Counted from the stretch's first letter, positions 32,089-40,450 are shown. The stretch is DNA of 64,000 nt from Pseudomonas tructae (GCF_004214895.1 NZ_CP035952.1:2428501-2492500), one strand, 5' to 3'. Notes: generated by a model from the sequence alone, not told the origin. Numbers and translations are program-made.

Positions 32089-32248
32089 GATTCGATCTCA
32101 GTCACACGGAGTAAGTCGAGCCATCCGTTGCTGGAATCGCTGCATCCTACATCTGCTACATGTTGCTTACCCAACCAAAGCGGTCGGCCGTATTGCCATC
32201 ATACGCTTCGTGGGCTCCAAAGCAGTAGCACGCTGCCATGAATCTGCG

Positions 32249-32704
32249 TTACTGCGCCCGGACCACGCTTGCCGGTGCGCTCACCAGGCGCTGGCGCAGC
32301 GTATCGTAGGCCCAGTTGTAGGCCATGGTGTAGGGCAGCATGAAGGCGAAGAAGCCGATCTCCAGCACAAACGCCTGCACCAGCGACACATCGAGCATCA
32401 GCGCCGCGATCGGTACGCCGATCACCACAAAACCGGTTTCAAAGCCACCGGCGTGCAGGGCGCGGACCTTCACCGTGCGCGCCACCCGGCTGGCTGGCCA
32501 GAAGCGGTCGAAAGCGGCGTTGTAGAGCATGTTCCAGACCATCGCCACGGTCGACAACACCACTGCCAAGGCTCCGACCTCGAGCATCGAGCGATCCAGC
32601 AACCAGGCGCCGATCGGCGCGCAGATCAGCACGGCGATGACTTCAAAGCCGACGGCATGGACGATGCGCTCAGCGAAGGATTTTTGAGTGGCTTGCAGTT
32701 TCAT
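32249..32704 (-). CDS. PACE-family efflux transporter (AceI-like)
   Basis: A 151-residue protein made of two bacterial transmembrane-pair (BTP) domains, four helices in all. R-I-V-H-A-V-G-F-E at residues 13-21 and R-A-L-H-A-G-G-F-E-T about 80 form the paired motif with its membrane-embedded glutamate, and W-N-x-x-Y-N-A-x-F-D / Y-N-W-A-Y-D mark the ends of helices 2 and 4. PACE pumps export biocides such as chlorhexidine and short-chain diamines including putrescine and cadaverine, which would suit a place beside the polyamine genes. It carries AT-rich palindromes upstream. Confidence 0.9.
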   Translation of the reverse strand: MKLQATQKSFAERIVHAVGFEVIAVLICAPIGAWLLDRSMLEVGALAVVLSTVAMVWNMLYNAAFDRFWPASRVARTVKVRALHAGGFETGFVVIGVPIAALMLDVSLVQAFVLEIGFFAFMLPYTMAYNWAYDTLRQRLVSAPASVVRAQ

Positions 32705-32754
32705 GACGTCACCTGAAGGTGTGTTTTGGTGAGGTCATTGTCATCGATTTTTTG

Positions 32755-32794
32755 CCTATGTAAAAAATAGGTTCCATCGTAAAAAACGATGGAA
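32755..32794. promoter_or_regulatory. Tandem AT-rich palindromes upstream of the PACE gene
   Basis: CCTATgtaaaaaATAGG (32755-32771) and TTCCATCGTaaaaaACGATGGAA (32772-32794) lie end to end, 51 bases before the PACE start codon. Both have an A5-A6 centre. They look like binding sites for a dimeric regulator that is not encoded next door. Confidence 0.5.
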
Positions 32795-32807
32795 AATCCA
32801 CCCTGTA

Positions 32808-32912
32808 GGAGCGGGCTTGCCCCGCGATCAGCATGCAGTGTGGTTACAAATTTTACCCTGCCTGTGCAGCGCCTCGCGGGGCAAGTCGGATCGCCGCATC
32901 GCCGCTCCCACA
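32808..32912. repeat. REP pair, one arm of the variant type
   Basis: GGAGCGGGCTTGCCCCGCGA (32808-32827) faces a longer variant (32874-32912) in which GTCGGATCGCCGCATCGCC replaces the central part of the standard REP. The same variant occurs at 47089. Confidence 0.8.
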
Positions 32913-33495
32913 GTGGACCCGCGCCTGGAGCTATGGCAACACCATGGCTCGGCGACGCTGGAGACGGTGGCGGCTACCGACGTGCAAGGCTTAAGGTGTG
33001 AGCCAGGCAAGGTTGAGTTCCACTTTCCGTTCGGTGCCCATTTCCGATTCTCCGAGTGGCGCCTGGAAGGCTGCATGCTGGCGCCCGGTAGCGAGCTGGG
33101 AGGCATTGTCTGGCCGGGGCCGGTCAGGGTGTTTTCCATCGAGGGCGATGGATGGGAGGCGAGGGCTGAAGATACCCCGACCCGCCTGCTGGGGTTGGAA
33201 CTGGGCTCGCTGAGCAGGCGCCTGAGCGGGCCTCACGGTGATGTGCTCAGTGGGCACGGCATATTGACCCGTGCCGTCGATTTCGGCTCTGTGCACTATC
33301 GCGCCGGCATTGAGGTCCACAGTTTTCAAGGCAATCTGCTGTTCAGTCCGCCCGCGCAAATACCGGCCCTGGATCGGCGCACAGGACCCCCCGGCCGACC
33401 ACTCGGTATTGCAGAGCATGGCAGGGGAGGTACTGGGAGTACGCCCGAACGTCGAGGTGGGTGTGCACTTTTTCGAGGAGATCGTAATTCCCTGA
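32913..33495 (+). pseudogene. Frameshifted hypothetical gene
   Basis: One frame reads as a plausible protein from about 32920 to about 33360 (L-E-T-V-A-A-T-D-V-Q-G-L-R near the start; L-E-G-C-M-L-A-P-G-S-E-L; V-R-V-F-S-I-E-G-D-G-W; G-N-L-L-F-S-P-P). It then becomes arginine/glycine-rich nonsense, while a different frame continues with protein-like sequence (A-D-H-S-V-L-Q-S-M-A-G-E-V-L-G-V) and ends at a TGA at 33493. There is no start codon with a ribosome site; the 5' end merges with the REP. I read it as a decayed gene with one frameshift near 33345-33390. The pattern of short beta repeats resembles Pseudomonas hypothetical proteins I cannot name. Confidence 0.4.
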
Positions 33496-33607
33496 CATAT
33501 GACGCCACCTCCAATCGTGCTACAACTTCCGGTTGAGTCCACAGCCCTCGCGTACGAAAGGCAGACCTAACGGCGAGCCCCTTTGTTCATCACGGAAGAT
33601 AACAACA

Positions 33608-34693
33608 TTGAAAACAGCTTTCGGCGCTCTGTTTCTGACCTGCCTGACAACCCTGGCTCTCGCTGACGAGAGCTCTGTCGGCTTCTATTCTTCGACATTG
33701 TCGGCCTCGCCCAATGAGCGAGCACTGGAGATGGTCGTTTGGTACCCCAGTGCAACCACCGCGGCCGCGCAACTGATCGCCGACAATGTGGTGTTTGTTG
33801 GCGCTTCTGCCGTCCGTAACGCACCGCCCACTGCGGGCGAGCACCCCTTGGTAGTGCTCTCCCACGGATACCGGGGTAACTGGGGTAACCAGGCCTGGCT
33901 TGCCAGTGCTTTGGCGCATAGCGGATACATCGTCGCCGCAGTCAACCATCCCGGCACCACAACCCATGACCGCAGCCCTCAAGCAGCGGCGCAGCTATGG
34001 CAGCGCCCCGTCGATCTGCGTCGCGCCATCGAGGCGGTCACCACTCAACCTGAAAAATTTGGCGTGGTCGCCAAGCAGCGCATCGCTGTCGTGGGGCATT
34101 CCCTGGGCGGCTGGACCGCCCTGGAGATTGGTGGTGCACGTTTCGACCCAGAGCGTTTCGCCCATGACTGCAAAACCCAGCCGCAGTTGGCCAGTTGCAG
34201 CGTTTACAAACAGATGAACCCGGCGAGTACCCCAGAAGCAAAAGCCGCGTTGGCCGCCGACTTGCGCGATACACGTGTCACTGCGGTGGTGGCATTGGAC
34301 CTGGGTCTTTCACGCGGCTTGACCGATGAAAGCCTCGCGGCGCTGCCGGTCCCTGCGCTGGTGATCGCGGCCGGCGTGCCCTCCCAGGAGCTTCCCGCCC
34401 AGTTGGAGTCGGCCAACCTGGCGCAACGCCTACCCCCGGCGTCAAGCCAGTACGTTGAAATCAGCGACGCAAGCCATTTCAGCTTCATGTCGGTGTGCAA
34501 ACCTGGCGCGCAGGCACTGCTCGAAGAAGACGTGCCGGGTGATGGCATCATTTGTACGGATGGTGACCGCGGTCGTCCCCGTGAGCAGATCCAACAGCAG
34601 ATTACAACGCTGATTACCGAGTTTCTGGCGCGCTCATCAGGCAATGAAGAAGGAAGCACTCAGGCGCTGACGACACAACGCGAGCGACACTAA
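33608..34693 (+). CDS. Secreted alpha/beta hydrolase (platelet-activating-factor acetylhydrolase/dienelactone hydrolase-like)
   Basis: A hydrolase of about 361 residues with a signal peptide (hydrophobic L-F-L-T-C-L-T-T-L-A-L-A, cleavage after A-L-A). Fold markers: P-L-V-V-L-S-H-G-Y-R-G (oxyanion strand), V-V-G-H-S-L-G-G-W (nucleophile serine elbow, G-x-S-x-G) and a late D-A-S-H-F-S-F catalytic histidine. Such enzymes cleave esters in the periplasm; the substrate is unknown. I place the start at the TTG at 33608, where the signal peptide begins, with GGAAG upstream; the open frame starts at 33533, but that extension would bury the signal. Confidence 0.78.
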   Translation: MKTAFGALFLTCLTTLALADESSVGFYSSTLSASPNERALEMVVWYPSATTAAAQLIADNVVFVGASAVRNAPPTAGEHPLVVLSHGYRGNWGNQAWLASALAHSGYIVAAVNHPGTTTHDRSPQAAAQLWQRPVDLRRAIEAVTTQPEKFGVVAKQRIAVVGHSLGGWTALEIGGARFDPERFAHDCKTQPQLASCSVYKQMNPASTPEAKAALAADLRDTRVTAVVALDLGLSRGLTDESLAALPVPALVIAAGVPSQELPAQLESANLAQRLPPASSQYVEISDASHFSFMSVCKPGAQALLEEDVPGDGIICTDGDRGRPREQIQQQITTLITEFLARSSGNEEGSTQALTTQRERH

Positions 34694-34731
34694 CAATCCA
34701 TAGAGGCCGGCGAGGTCAGCAGTGATCGTTG

Positions 34732-34755
34732 TGGGAGCGGGGCAAGCTCGCTCCC
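34732..34755. terminator. REP-derived hairpin after the hydrolase gene
   Basis: GGGAGCGGGGCAAGCTCGCTCCC is an almost perfect inverted repeat made from a half REP. It lies between the convergent hydrolase and P-loop genes and probably ends both transcripts. Confidence 0.55.
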
Positions 34756-34787
34756 CAAAAATGGGTACATACATTTTTCGTATGAAC

Positions 34788-35342
34788 CTAGCGCGGTACT
34801 TGCGACAACGCATCAAGCACATCCGCTACCATCACTTCAGCACGCCTCGTCCCGTCAATCCGCAAGACCGGCGCCGTCTGCGCTGATATCCACGCCTCGT
34901 GCCAGCCGCGGTTGCGTCCTGAAAAGTTAGGGTCGTCATACTGCGAGGCCCACTCCCGAAAGGCCACATGTATCTCATGCATGTCGCCACCGGGTGCGAT
35001 CCGATCGCCAAAACGCGCCTTTTCGCGGGCGGCCAGCCGTTCAAGGCGAACGGGCGTCGCGGTCACAACGAACACGATCAGATCGGCATGGGCAATCAGC
35101 TCATCGCCCCAACCAATACAGGAACCGCTCAGCACCCAGTCCTGATCACCGAGTGCTTGCTGGATCAAGGGTACGCGCTCACTGACTGGCCGCTTGGTGG
35201 TAAAAGGCGGGTTCGTTGGCATCCAGAAAAAGTCATCGACATCGACCTGGCGTGCGTCGAGCTCAGTTGCGAGGTTCTGGCCCAAGGTGGTCACGCCCGC
35301 GCACGAAGCACCTGTAATGTATATCCGCAATTTTTCCTCCAT
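34788..35342 (-). CDS. Adenylate-kinase-like P-loop protein
   Basis: A 184-residue P-loop kinase-like protein. The nucleotide loop is I-T-G-A-S-C-A-G-V-T-T-L-G (residues 9-21): it keeps the glycine and threonine frame, but valine stands where the Walker lysine usually is. Similar proteins often have G-S-G-T-T-T there, so loss of lysine may be a family trait. D-V-D-D-F-F-W (34-40) is the substrate aspartate region, and A-A-R-E-K-A-R-F-G a lid-like segment. It probably phosphorylates a small molecule; the substrate is unknown. AAAAAT precedes the ATG without a good ribosome site. Confidence 0.75.
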   Translation of the reverse strand: MEEKLRIYITGASCAGVTTLGQNLATELDARQVDVDDFFWMPTNPPFTTKRPVSERVPLIQQALGDQDWVLSGSCIGWGDELIAHADLIVFVVTATPVRLERLAAREKARFGDRIAPGGDMHEIHVAFREWASQYDDPNFSGRNRGWHEAWISAQTAPVLRIDGTRRAEVMVADVLDALSQVPR

Positions 35343-35506
35343 GAATTCGAGCCGGTTTCGAGGGCCGCAAGATAGCCCATGCCAGTCTGAAACTCACCTT
35401 TTTCTAGGCAGTAAATGATCGATCCTGGCCTCGCCAGCGAGTCGTGTTGGCGACGATGGAGGCGCAGCGTATCCTGCAAGTTGTTCAGCACTGGAGGGCA
35501 GGAGCA

Positions 35507-36304
35507 ATGCACAGGGAAATGGCGCTGAAAATCGAGGCAGCGGAAAGAGATTACCTTCAGTCTCGCGTGGAAAATCTGATGCAAGTAGAAGGCAACCCCT
35601 ACGGGGCGCGTATCTTGATGAGCGCGACCACGAGATGTCTTCAAGTACAGGCTTCATCCAGTCCGATGTTCAATCGAGTCTATGGTGATCAGGTAACGCA
35701 GCCGCAGGCCATTGTGGATCTGTTGACAGCGTCCCTGCCCGCAACCGTCACGCCGCTCATTGGCACAGTTTCGTCGCTTGAGCAGTCCCCGCTCTTGGCC
35801 AACCGCAGGCTTGAGCGTTTGAAGGGATGGACGCATGTGCAGTTGGCCTGTGCGATTGAGCAGGCGCAACTGACACCGCATGGCTATGCCGTAGAGGAGG
35901 TCACCCCGCTGTCGCTATCGGCATTCACAGACGTTCATGGGCAAGGCTTTCACTCCACGCCAGCCCAGCGTGAAGTGACCCAGGCGTCGTTCGGGGGGGC
36001 AGACCCGAACGACAGTCTGAAAATTTATGTGATCAAAGAGGCGGGCGAGGTCGTTGCAGGTGCGGTGATGTACCTTGCGGCCAATGGTGTCGCCTATCTG
36101 GGAACTGCGGCCACGCGAAAAGCCGCACGAGGCCGCGGCTACCACGGGGCCCTGATTGCCCATCGCGTGGAGCAAGCCAGGGCCCTGGGCAGCACATGGG
36201 TAGCCGCGACGGCCCTGGCAAACTCGCAAAGCCGGCGAAACCTGCAGCGTGCCGGGCTCAAGGTATCTCACGCGCAAGGTCTGTACCGCTTGGCCGGCAG
36301 CTGA
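35507..36304 (+). CDS. GNAT-family N-acetyltransferase
   Basis: A product of about 265 residues whose C-terminal half is a GNAT domain: V-V-A-G-A-V-M-Y-L (strand 4), T-A-A-T-R-K-A-A-R-G-R-G-Y-H (the acetyl-CoA pyrophosphate loop R/Q-x-x-G-x-G/A) and A-N-S-Q-S-R-R-N-L-Q-R-A-G-L-K. The N-terminal half is a second, degenerate acyltransferase-like domain. I take the ATG at 35507 (AGGAG just before it); the frame extends to 35444. Target unknown. Confidence 0.8.
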   Translation: MHREMALKIEAAERDYLQSRVENLMQVEGNPYGARILMSATTRCLQVQASSSPMFNRVYGDQVTQPQAIVDLLTASLPATVTPLIGTVSSLEQSPLLANRRLERLKGWTHVQLACAIEQAQLTPHGYAVEEVTPLSLSAFTDVHGQGFHSTPAQREVTQASFGGADPNDSLKIYVIKEAGEVVAGAVMYLAANGVAYLGTAATRKAARGRGYHGALIAHRVEQARALGSTWVAATALANSQSRRNLQRAGLKVSHAQGLYRLAGS

Positions 36305-36326
36305 ATACCGCCAGGCGCCTTATGGC

Positions 36327-36833
36327 TCACTCGGTGGCGTCGAAAGACTCGTGGTATTGGACAGTGCCCTCTGGCAAATCACCAGAGAAGGAAAGCGTCT
36401 GGAAGTAGGCTTGCGGCACCCCGGGCAACTCCAGGCCCGCATGAGCCTTGAAGCCGAAGCGAGCATAATAACCAGGATCACCCAGTAGTACGCAGCCAGC
36501 GGCCCCTTGCTCCCGCAACCTGGCCAGGGCGGCGTTCATCAGGGCGCAACCTATGCCTTGGCCCTGCCGGTTCGGCCGCACGCAGATGGGCCCGAGCCCG
36601 TACCAGCCGGTAGCGCCAGACGACACTGTGACCGGTGAAACCGCGACATGCCCAAGGATTTCATCATGCTCCACTGCAACCAGCGAAACGGTTAACTGCC
36701 CGGCGCGACGCAGGGCATCGACAATAAAGTGTTCGGTGTGGCTGGAATGTTCTTCCTGTGCAAATGCGGCGATGGTCAGCGCGGTGATGTGCTTGATGTC
36801 TTCAGGTTGTTCGTTGCGGATGTTCAGCGTCAT
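36327..36833 (-). CDS. GNAT-family N-acetyltransferase (YhbS-like)
   Basis: A 168-residue acetyltransferase of the YhbS type. I-R-N-E-Q-P-E-D starts the fold, G-L-G-P-I-C-V-R-P-N-R-Q-G-Q-G-I-G is the acetyl-CoA loop (about residues 79-95), and L-L-G-D-P-G-Y-Y-A-R-F-G-F is the C-terminal hallmark of this subgroup. The ATG at 36833 begins the domain; an upstream start at 36875 would add an unrelated leader. It runs convergent with the GNAT gene upstream and 50 bases beyond the MerR-like gene. Confidence 0.85.
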   Translation of the reverse strand: MTLNIRNEQPEDIKHITALTIAAFAQEEHSSHTEHFIVDALRRAGQLTVSLVAVEHDEILGHVAVSPVTVSSGATGWYGLGPICVRPNRQGQGIGCALMNAALARLREQGAAGCVLLGDPGYYARFGFKAHAGLELPGVPQAYFQTLSFSGDLPEGTVQYHESFDATE

Positions 36834-36883
36834 AGTGAGTTTTTCTCTACTGTCTTGGTCGATCAGGCCGAGCAAAGTGTTGA

Positions 36884-37363
36884 TTAAAAGTCAGCACGTT
36901 CTTTTTGCAGGACGAACAGTTGATAGCCGTAGTCATCCAGAAAGCGCTGGTGGATATCGAGCTCATCCTTGAGGTCAACCAGGGCCTTTGAGGCGAAGCG
37001 GTCGGCGGACAGCCCTGCAACTTTTTCACGCAGCGGTGTCAGGTAGTTTTTCTGCCAGAACGACGCCGCGCGCGCGGGGGGCTTGGCGGTTAGCCATATC
37101 AGGTCACTGACCACCAGGAACCCCTGGGGTTTGAGCAATCGCCTCCAGCTGTCCAGCGCGTTGGCAAACCCCATGATGTAGGCACTGCCCTCGGCCCAGA
37201 GGGTCAGGTTGTACTCGTCGTTGTCTACGGCGGTGACCAGCTCTTGCTCCAGGGCCCGCAGGCGCTCAAGCAGCAATGACCGGTCTATCCCCAGCTTTTC
37301 GTAGTACAGCAAGGTGGAGCGGCTCAACGCCACCTTTTGCGCAAGCTCGGAGATGCGATACAT
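36884..37363 (-). CDS. MerR helix-turn-helix / methyltransferase protein with apparent in-frame internal deletions
   Basis: A 159-residue protein. Residues 1-25 are the start of a MerR helix-turn-helix (Y-R-I-S-E-L-A-Q-K-V-A-L-S-R-S-T-L-L-Y-Y), residues 27-42 fit the end of a MerR effector helix, 43-53 fit a methyltransferase strand (V-T-A-V-D-N-D-E-Y-N-L), and 55-107 carry the typical L-W-A-E-G-S-A-Y-I-M-G and V-V-S-D-L-I-W-L-T segments. Full-length relatives, as I remember them, are MerR-methyltransferase fusions of about 380-400 residues, so about 60% of the chain, including the SAM-binding E/D-x-G-x-G loop, is gone. The frame stays open throughout. Enzymatic activity is unlikely. Confidence 0.65.
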   Translation of the reverse strand: MYRISELAQKVALSRSTLLYYEKLGIDRSLLLERLRALEQELVTAVDNDEYNLTLWAEGSAYIMGFANALDSWRRLLKPQGFLVVSDLIWLTAKPPARAASFWQKNYLTPLREKVAGLSADRFASKALVDLKDELDIHQRFLDDYGYQLFVLQKERADF

Positions 37364-37441
37364 GGCCTGTTCTCTCGCTTCATGGCCTACCACCATAAAC
37401 TATGAAGTTATAGACAGGTAAAGAGGGGAGCGTTTCGGGTG

Positions 37442-37540
37442 TTGTGGGAGCGGGCTTGCCCCGCGAAGAGGCCGATTCAGGCAATAGAGTTGCCCGGCAC
37501 GGGCTATGCCCGTGTTCGCGGGGCAAGCCCGCTCCCACAA
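37442..37540. repeat. Composite REP element (BIME) with 26-bp perfect arms
   Basis: A 26-base arm (37442-37467) and its exact inverse (37515-37540) enclose a spacer holding GGCACGGGCTATGCCCGTG, itself a palindrome. Related composites lie at 45694 and 47089. Confidence 0.9.
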
Positions 37541-37665
37541 AGACGGCATTTCGCCAGGTACCTCAAATCGATCATGAGCAAAACTAACGTTGTGTGCAAA
37601 AAAAATGAGTTTGTCACATGACCGTTTACTCCGGACAATCGCCTCAAAACAAACATGGCAAGTAC

Positions 37666-37678
37666 TGAAGTACATTCA
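37666..37678. promoter_or_regulatory. MetR box upstream of mesX
   Basis: TGAAGTACATTCA matches the MetR consensus TGAA-N5-TTCA exactly, 33 bases before the mesX start. MetR with homocysteine activates methionine synthesis genes in gamma-proteobacteria, so control of mesXD by MetR is likely. Confidence 0.65.
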
Positions 37679-37711
37679 GGGTTATCTCAGGGATTAGGGT
37701 GTCAGATCACA

Positions 37712-38695
37712 ATGAGTACAGAGTTTGCATTTGCTATCAAGCGCATCTGCTTCGATGAGAATTATCATCCTTCAGGCAGTACGCGCATCACCACCAACTT
37801 TGCTAACTTGGCGAGAGGTACGAGTCGCCAGGAAAATTTGCGCAATACCTTGAGGATGATTGACAACCGTTTCAATGCCCTGGCGCATTGGGATAACCCT
37901 CAAGGCAATCGTTATGCGGTCGAGCTTGAAATCATTTCTGTCGAGATGAGTCTCGAGGGTGAAAGCAGTGGCGATGCCCTGCCGTTGATTGAAATATTGA
38001 AAACGACTATTTTTGATCGGCAAACGAATGAGCGCATTGAGGGTATTGCAGGGAATAATTTTTCCTCGTACGTGCGCGATTATGACTTCAGTGTGCTGCT
38101 GCTAAAGCACAACAAGGAGCAGGCCGGGTTCAGTACGCCAGAGGGTTTCGGCGATCTGCATGGCAAGCTGTTTAAATGCTTCGTGAATTCAAGCGCCTAT
38201 AAAGATAATTTTAACAAGCCCCCTGTCATATGCTTGAGTGTTTCGAGTAGCAAGACCTATCATCAGACGGAGCATCAGCATCCTGTGTTGGGTGTTGAGT
38301 ACCTGCAAGATGAATATTCGTTGACCGATGAGTATTTCGCTAAAATGGGCTTGAAAGTACGCTATTTCATGCCGCCGAATAGCGTTGCGCCGTTGGCTTT
38401 TTACTTTGTTGGTGATCTGCTTGGTGATTACACCACGCTTGAACTTATCAGCACTATCAGCACAATGGATACGTTTCAGAAAATTTACCGGCCTGAGATC
38501 TACAACGCGAACTCTGCTGCAGGGAAAACCTACCAGCCCAGTTTGAAGCATCAGGATTATTCATTGACTCGAATTGTTTATGATCGAGAAGAGCGTAGCC
38601 GGCTGGCGCTTGAGCAAGGCGCGTTTGTGGAGGAACACTTCATCAAGCCCTACCAGACGGTGCTTGAGCAGTGGTCCGCTAATTACGCCCTTTGA
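37712..38695 (+). CDS. mesX: MesX, DUF1852 partner of methionine synthase MesD
   Basis: A 327-residue DUF1852 protein. The family is known as MesX, needed together with MesD for methionine synthesis in aerobic bacteria. Visible family pattern: F-A-I-K-R-I-C-F-D-E-N-Y-H-P-S at the start, T-R-I-T-T-N-F-A-N-L-A-R-G, R-Q-E-N-L-R-N-T-L, M-I-D-N-R-F-N, and near the C-terminus E-I-Y-N-A-N-S-A-A-G-K-T-Y-Q-P-S. AGGGTG lies upstream of the ATG at 37712. The mesD gene starts 26 bases after its stop. Its exact chemistry is not established; oxygen appears to be required. Confidence 0.88.
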   Translation: MSTEFAFAIKRICFDENYHPSGSTRITTNFANLARGTSRQENLRNTLRMIDNRFNALAHWDNPQGNRYAVELEIISVEMSLEGESSGDALPLIEILKTTIFDRQTNERIEGIAGNNFSSYVRDYDFSVLLLKHNKEQAGFSTPEGFGDLHGKLFKCFVNSSAYKDNFNKPPVICLSVSSSKTYHQTEHQHPVLGVEYLQDEYSLTDEYFAKMGLKVRYFMPPNSVAPLAFYFVGDLLGDYTTLELISTISTMDTFQKIYRPEIYNANSAAGKTYQPSLKHQDYSLTRIVYDREERSRLALEQGAFVEEHFIKPYQTVLEQWSANYAL

Positions 38696-38721
38696 CGAAT
38701 CGAATAAGCACAAGGTCATTC

Positions 38722-39759
38722 ATGATGAAAAAATTACTACCTACATCCACTGCTGGCAGCTTGCCTAAACCCGCTTGGCTGGCACAGCCTGAGACATTGT
38801 GGTCGCCCTGGAAGTTGCAGGGTGATGAGCTGATCGAGGGCAAACAGGATGCGTTGCGGCTGTCGTTGCACGAACAGCAACAGGCCGGTATCGATATTGT
38901 CAGCGATGGCGAACAAACACGCCAACATTTTGTCACTACCTTTATTGAGCACCTCAGCGGCGTTGATTTCGAGAAACGTGAGACCGTCAGGATTCGTGAC
39001 CGCTATGATGCGAGTGTGCCAACGGTTGTGGGGGCGGTTGCTCGGCAAAAGCCAGTGTTTGTTGAAGATGCCAAGTTCTTGCGTCAGCAAACCAGGCAAC
39101 CCATCAAATGGGCGCTACCAGGCCCCATGACGATGATCGACACACTGTATGACAACCACTATAAAAGTCGCGAAAAACTGGCGTGGGAATTCGCCAAGAT
39201 TCTCAATCAGGAAGCCAGAGAGTTGGAGGCTGCCGGAGTTGATATCATCCAGTTCGACGAACCCGCCTTCAATGTTTTTTTCGACGAGGTGAATGACTGG
39301 GGCGTTGCCACGTTGGAGCGGGCCATTGAAGGCCTCAAGTGTGAAACGGCCGTGCATATTTGCTATGGCTATGGCATCAAAGCCAATACCGATTGGAAAA
39401 AGACGCTGGGGTCCGAGTGGCGCCAGTATGAAGAGGCGTTCCCCAAGCTGCAAAAGTCCAGTATCGATATCGTCTCGCTGGAATGCCACAACTCTCATGT
39501 TCCGATGGATCTGATTGAACTCATTCGAGGCAAGAAAGTGATGGTCGGGGCCATTGACGTGGCAAACCATGCGATCGAAACACCCGAGGAAGTCGCCAAC
39601 ACCCTGCGAAAAGCACTGCAGTTTGTCGATGCCGACAAGCTCTACCCTTGCACCAACTGTGGCATGGCGCCTTTGCCGCGTCGGGTTGCAAGCGGCAAGC
39701 TCAATGCATTGAGTGCAGGCGCAGACATTGTCCGCAGCGAACTTTCCAACGCGTGCTGA
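38722..39759 (+). CDS. mesD: MesD, core MetE-like folate-independent methionine synthase
   Basis: A 345-residue protein equal to the C-terminal catalytic barrel of MetE without its N-terminal folate-binding barrel. G-S-L-P-K-P near the start and S-D-G-E-Q-T-R bind substrate. H-I-C-Y-G-Y-G, E-C-H-N-S-H and C-T-N-C-G-M-A-P-L-P-R carry the zinc His/Cys ligands that activate homocysteine. MesD makes methionine with an unidentified methyl donor and needs MesX. I chose the ATG at 38722, after AAGG, rather than 38692, which lies within the mesX stop region. Confidence 0.9.
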   Translation: MMKKLLPTSTAGSLPKPAWLAQPETLWSPWKLQGDELIEGKQDALRLSLHEQQQAGIDIVSDGEQTRQHFVTTFIEHLSGVDFEKRETVRIRDRYDASVPTVVGAVARQKPVFVEDAKFLRQQTRQPIKWALPGPMTMIDTLYDNHYKSREKLAWEFAKILNQEARELEAAGVDIIQFDEPAFNVFFDEVNDWGVATLERAIEGLKCETAVHICYGYGIKANTDWKKTLGSEWRQYEEAFPKLQKSSIDIVSLECHNSHVPMDLIELIRGKKVMVGAIDVANHAIETPEEVANTLRKALQFVDADKLYPCTNCGMAPLPRRVASGKLNALSAGADIVRSELSNAC

Positions 39760-39869
39760 GCTAAACGCTGAAGGGGTGTGCGGGAAGGATTGCAGCGGTC
39801 GCTTGAAGGCGCTGCTGCTTCAGGCCTTCCTTGGCACTTTCGGGCTGCACTTTATATCCAGGACCTCCC

Positions 39870-40379
39870 ATGTCACTTCCCAGTACGGCCATCGAGCCAC
39901 TGTGCTTTCGCGAGGCGCTCGGGCACTACGCATCCGGTATCACGGTGATTACCTCGCACATGAATGACGAGCCGATTGGCTTCACGTGTCAGTCGTTCTA
40001 TAGCGTGTCGATGAGCCCGCCGCTGGTGTCCTTCAGCGTGATGTCCGGCTCGGCCAGTTATCCCAAAATTCGCCAGGCCGGTCGATTCGCAGTCAATATC
40101 CTGTCGGGTGAGCAGGTCAACATTTCCAACCAGTTCGCTCGGCGAGGCACGGACAAGTGGCACGGCGTCGAGTGGCGGACATCACCGCTGGGCAATCCGA
40201 TCCTTACCGGCAGTCTGCACTGGCTTGATTGCGAAATTCACGCCGAACACACAGCAGGTGATCACCTGATCGTAGTGGGTGAAGTGAAAGCGTTAAACCT
40301 GCAAGAAGCGGCTGCTACTCAACCGTTGCTGTATTTCAAAGGGCAGTATTGCAACCTCGCCCAACATAGTGCGGTCTGA
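39870..40379 (+). CDS. Flavin reductase-like protein (FMN-binding split barrel)
   Basis: A 169-residue short-chain flavin reductase: F-R-E-A-L-G-H-Y-A-S-G-I-T-V-I-T at the start, P-I-G-F-T-C-Q-S-F-Y-S-V-S-M-S-P-P-L-V-S-F-S for the FMN pocket and F-A-V-N-I-L-S in the middle. Such enzymes hand reduced flavin to a monooxygenase. It lies 110 bases behind mesD in the same direction with AGGA before its ATG, so it may supply FMNH2 to MesX/MesD. This is an inference from position. Confidence 0.85.
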   Translation: MSLPSTAIEPLCFREALGHYASGITVITSHMNDEPIGFTCQSFYSVSMSPPLVSFSVMSGSASYPKIRQAGRFAVNILSGEQVNISNQFARRGTDKWHGVEWRTSPLGNPILTGSLHWLDCEIHAEHTAGDHLIVVGEVKALNLQEAAATQPLLYFKGQYCNLAQHSAV

Positions 40380-40450
40380 GCATTGACACTCGAACCAAAC
40401 CACCAGGACATATTCAATCGCGCTTAGCAAACAACCGTACAAGCGCAGGT

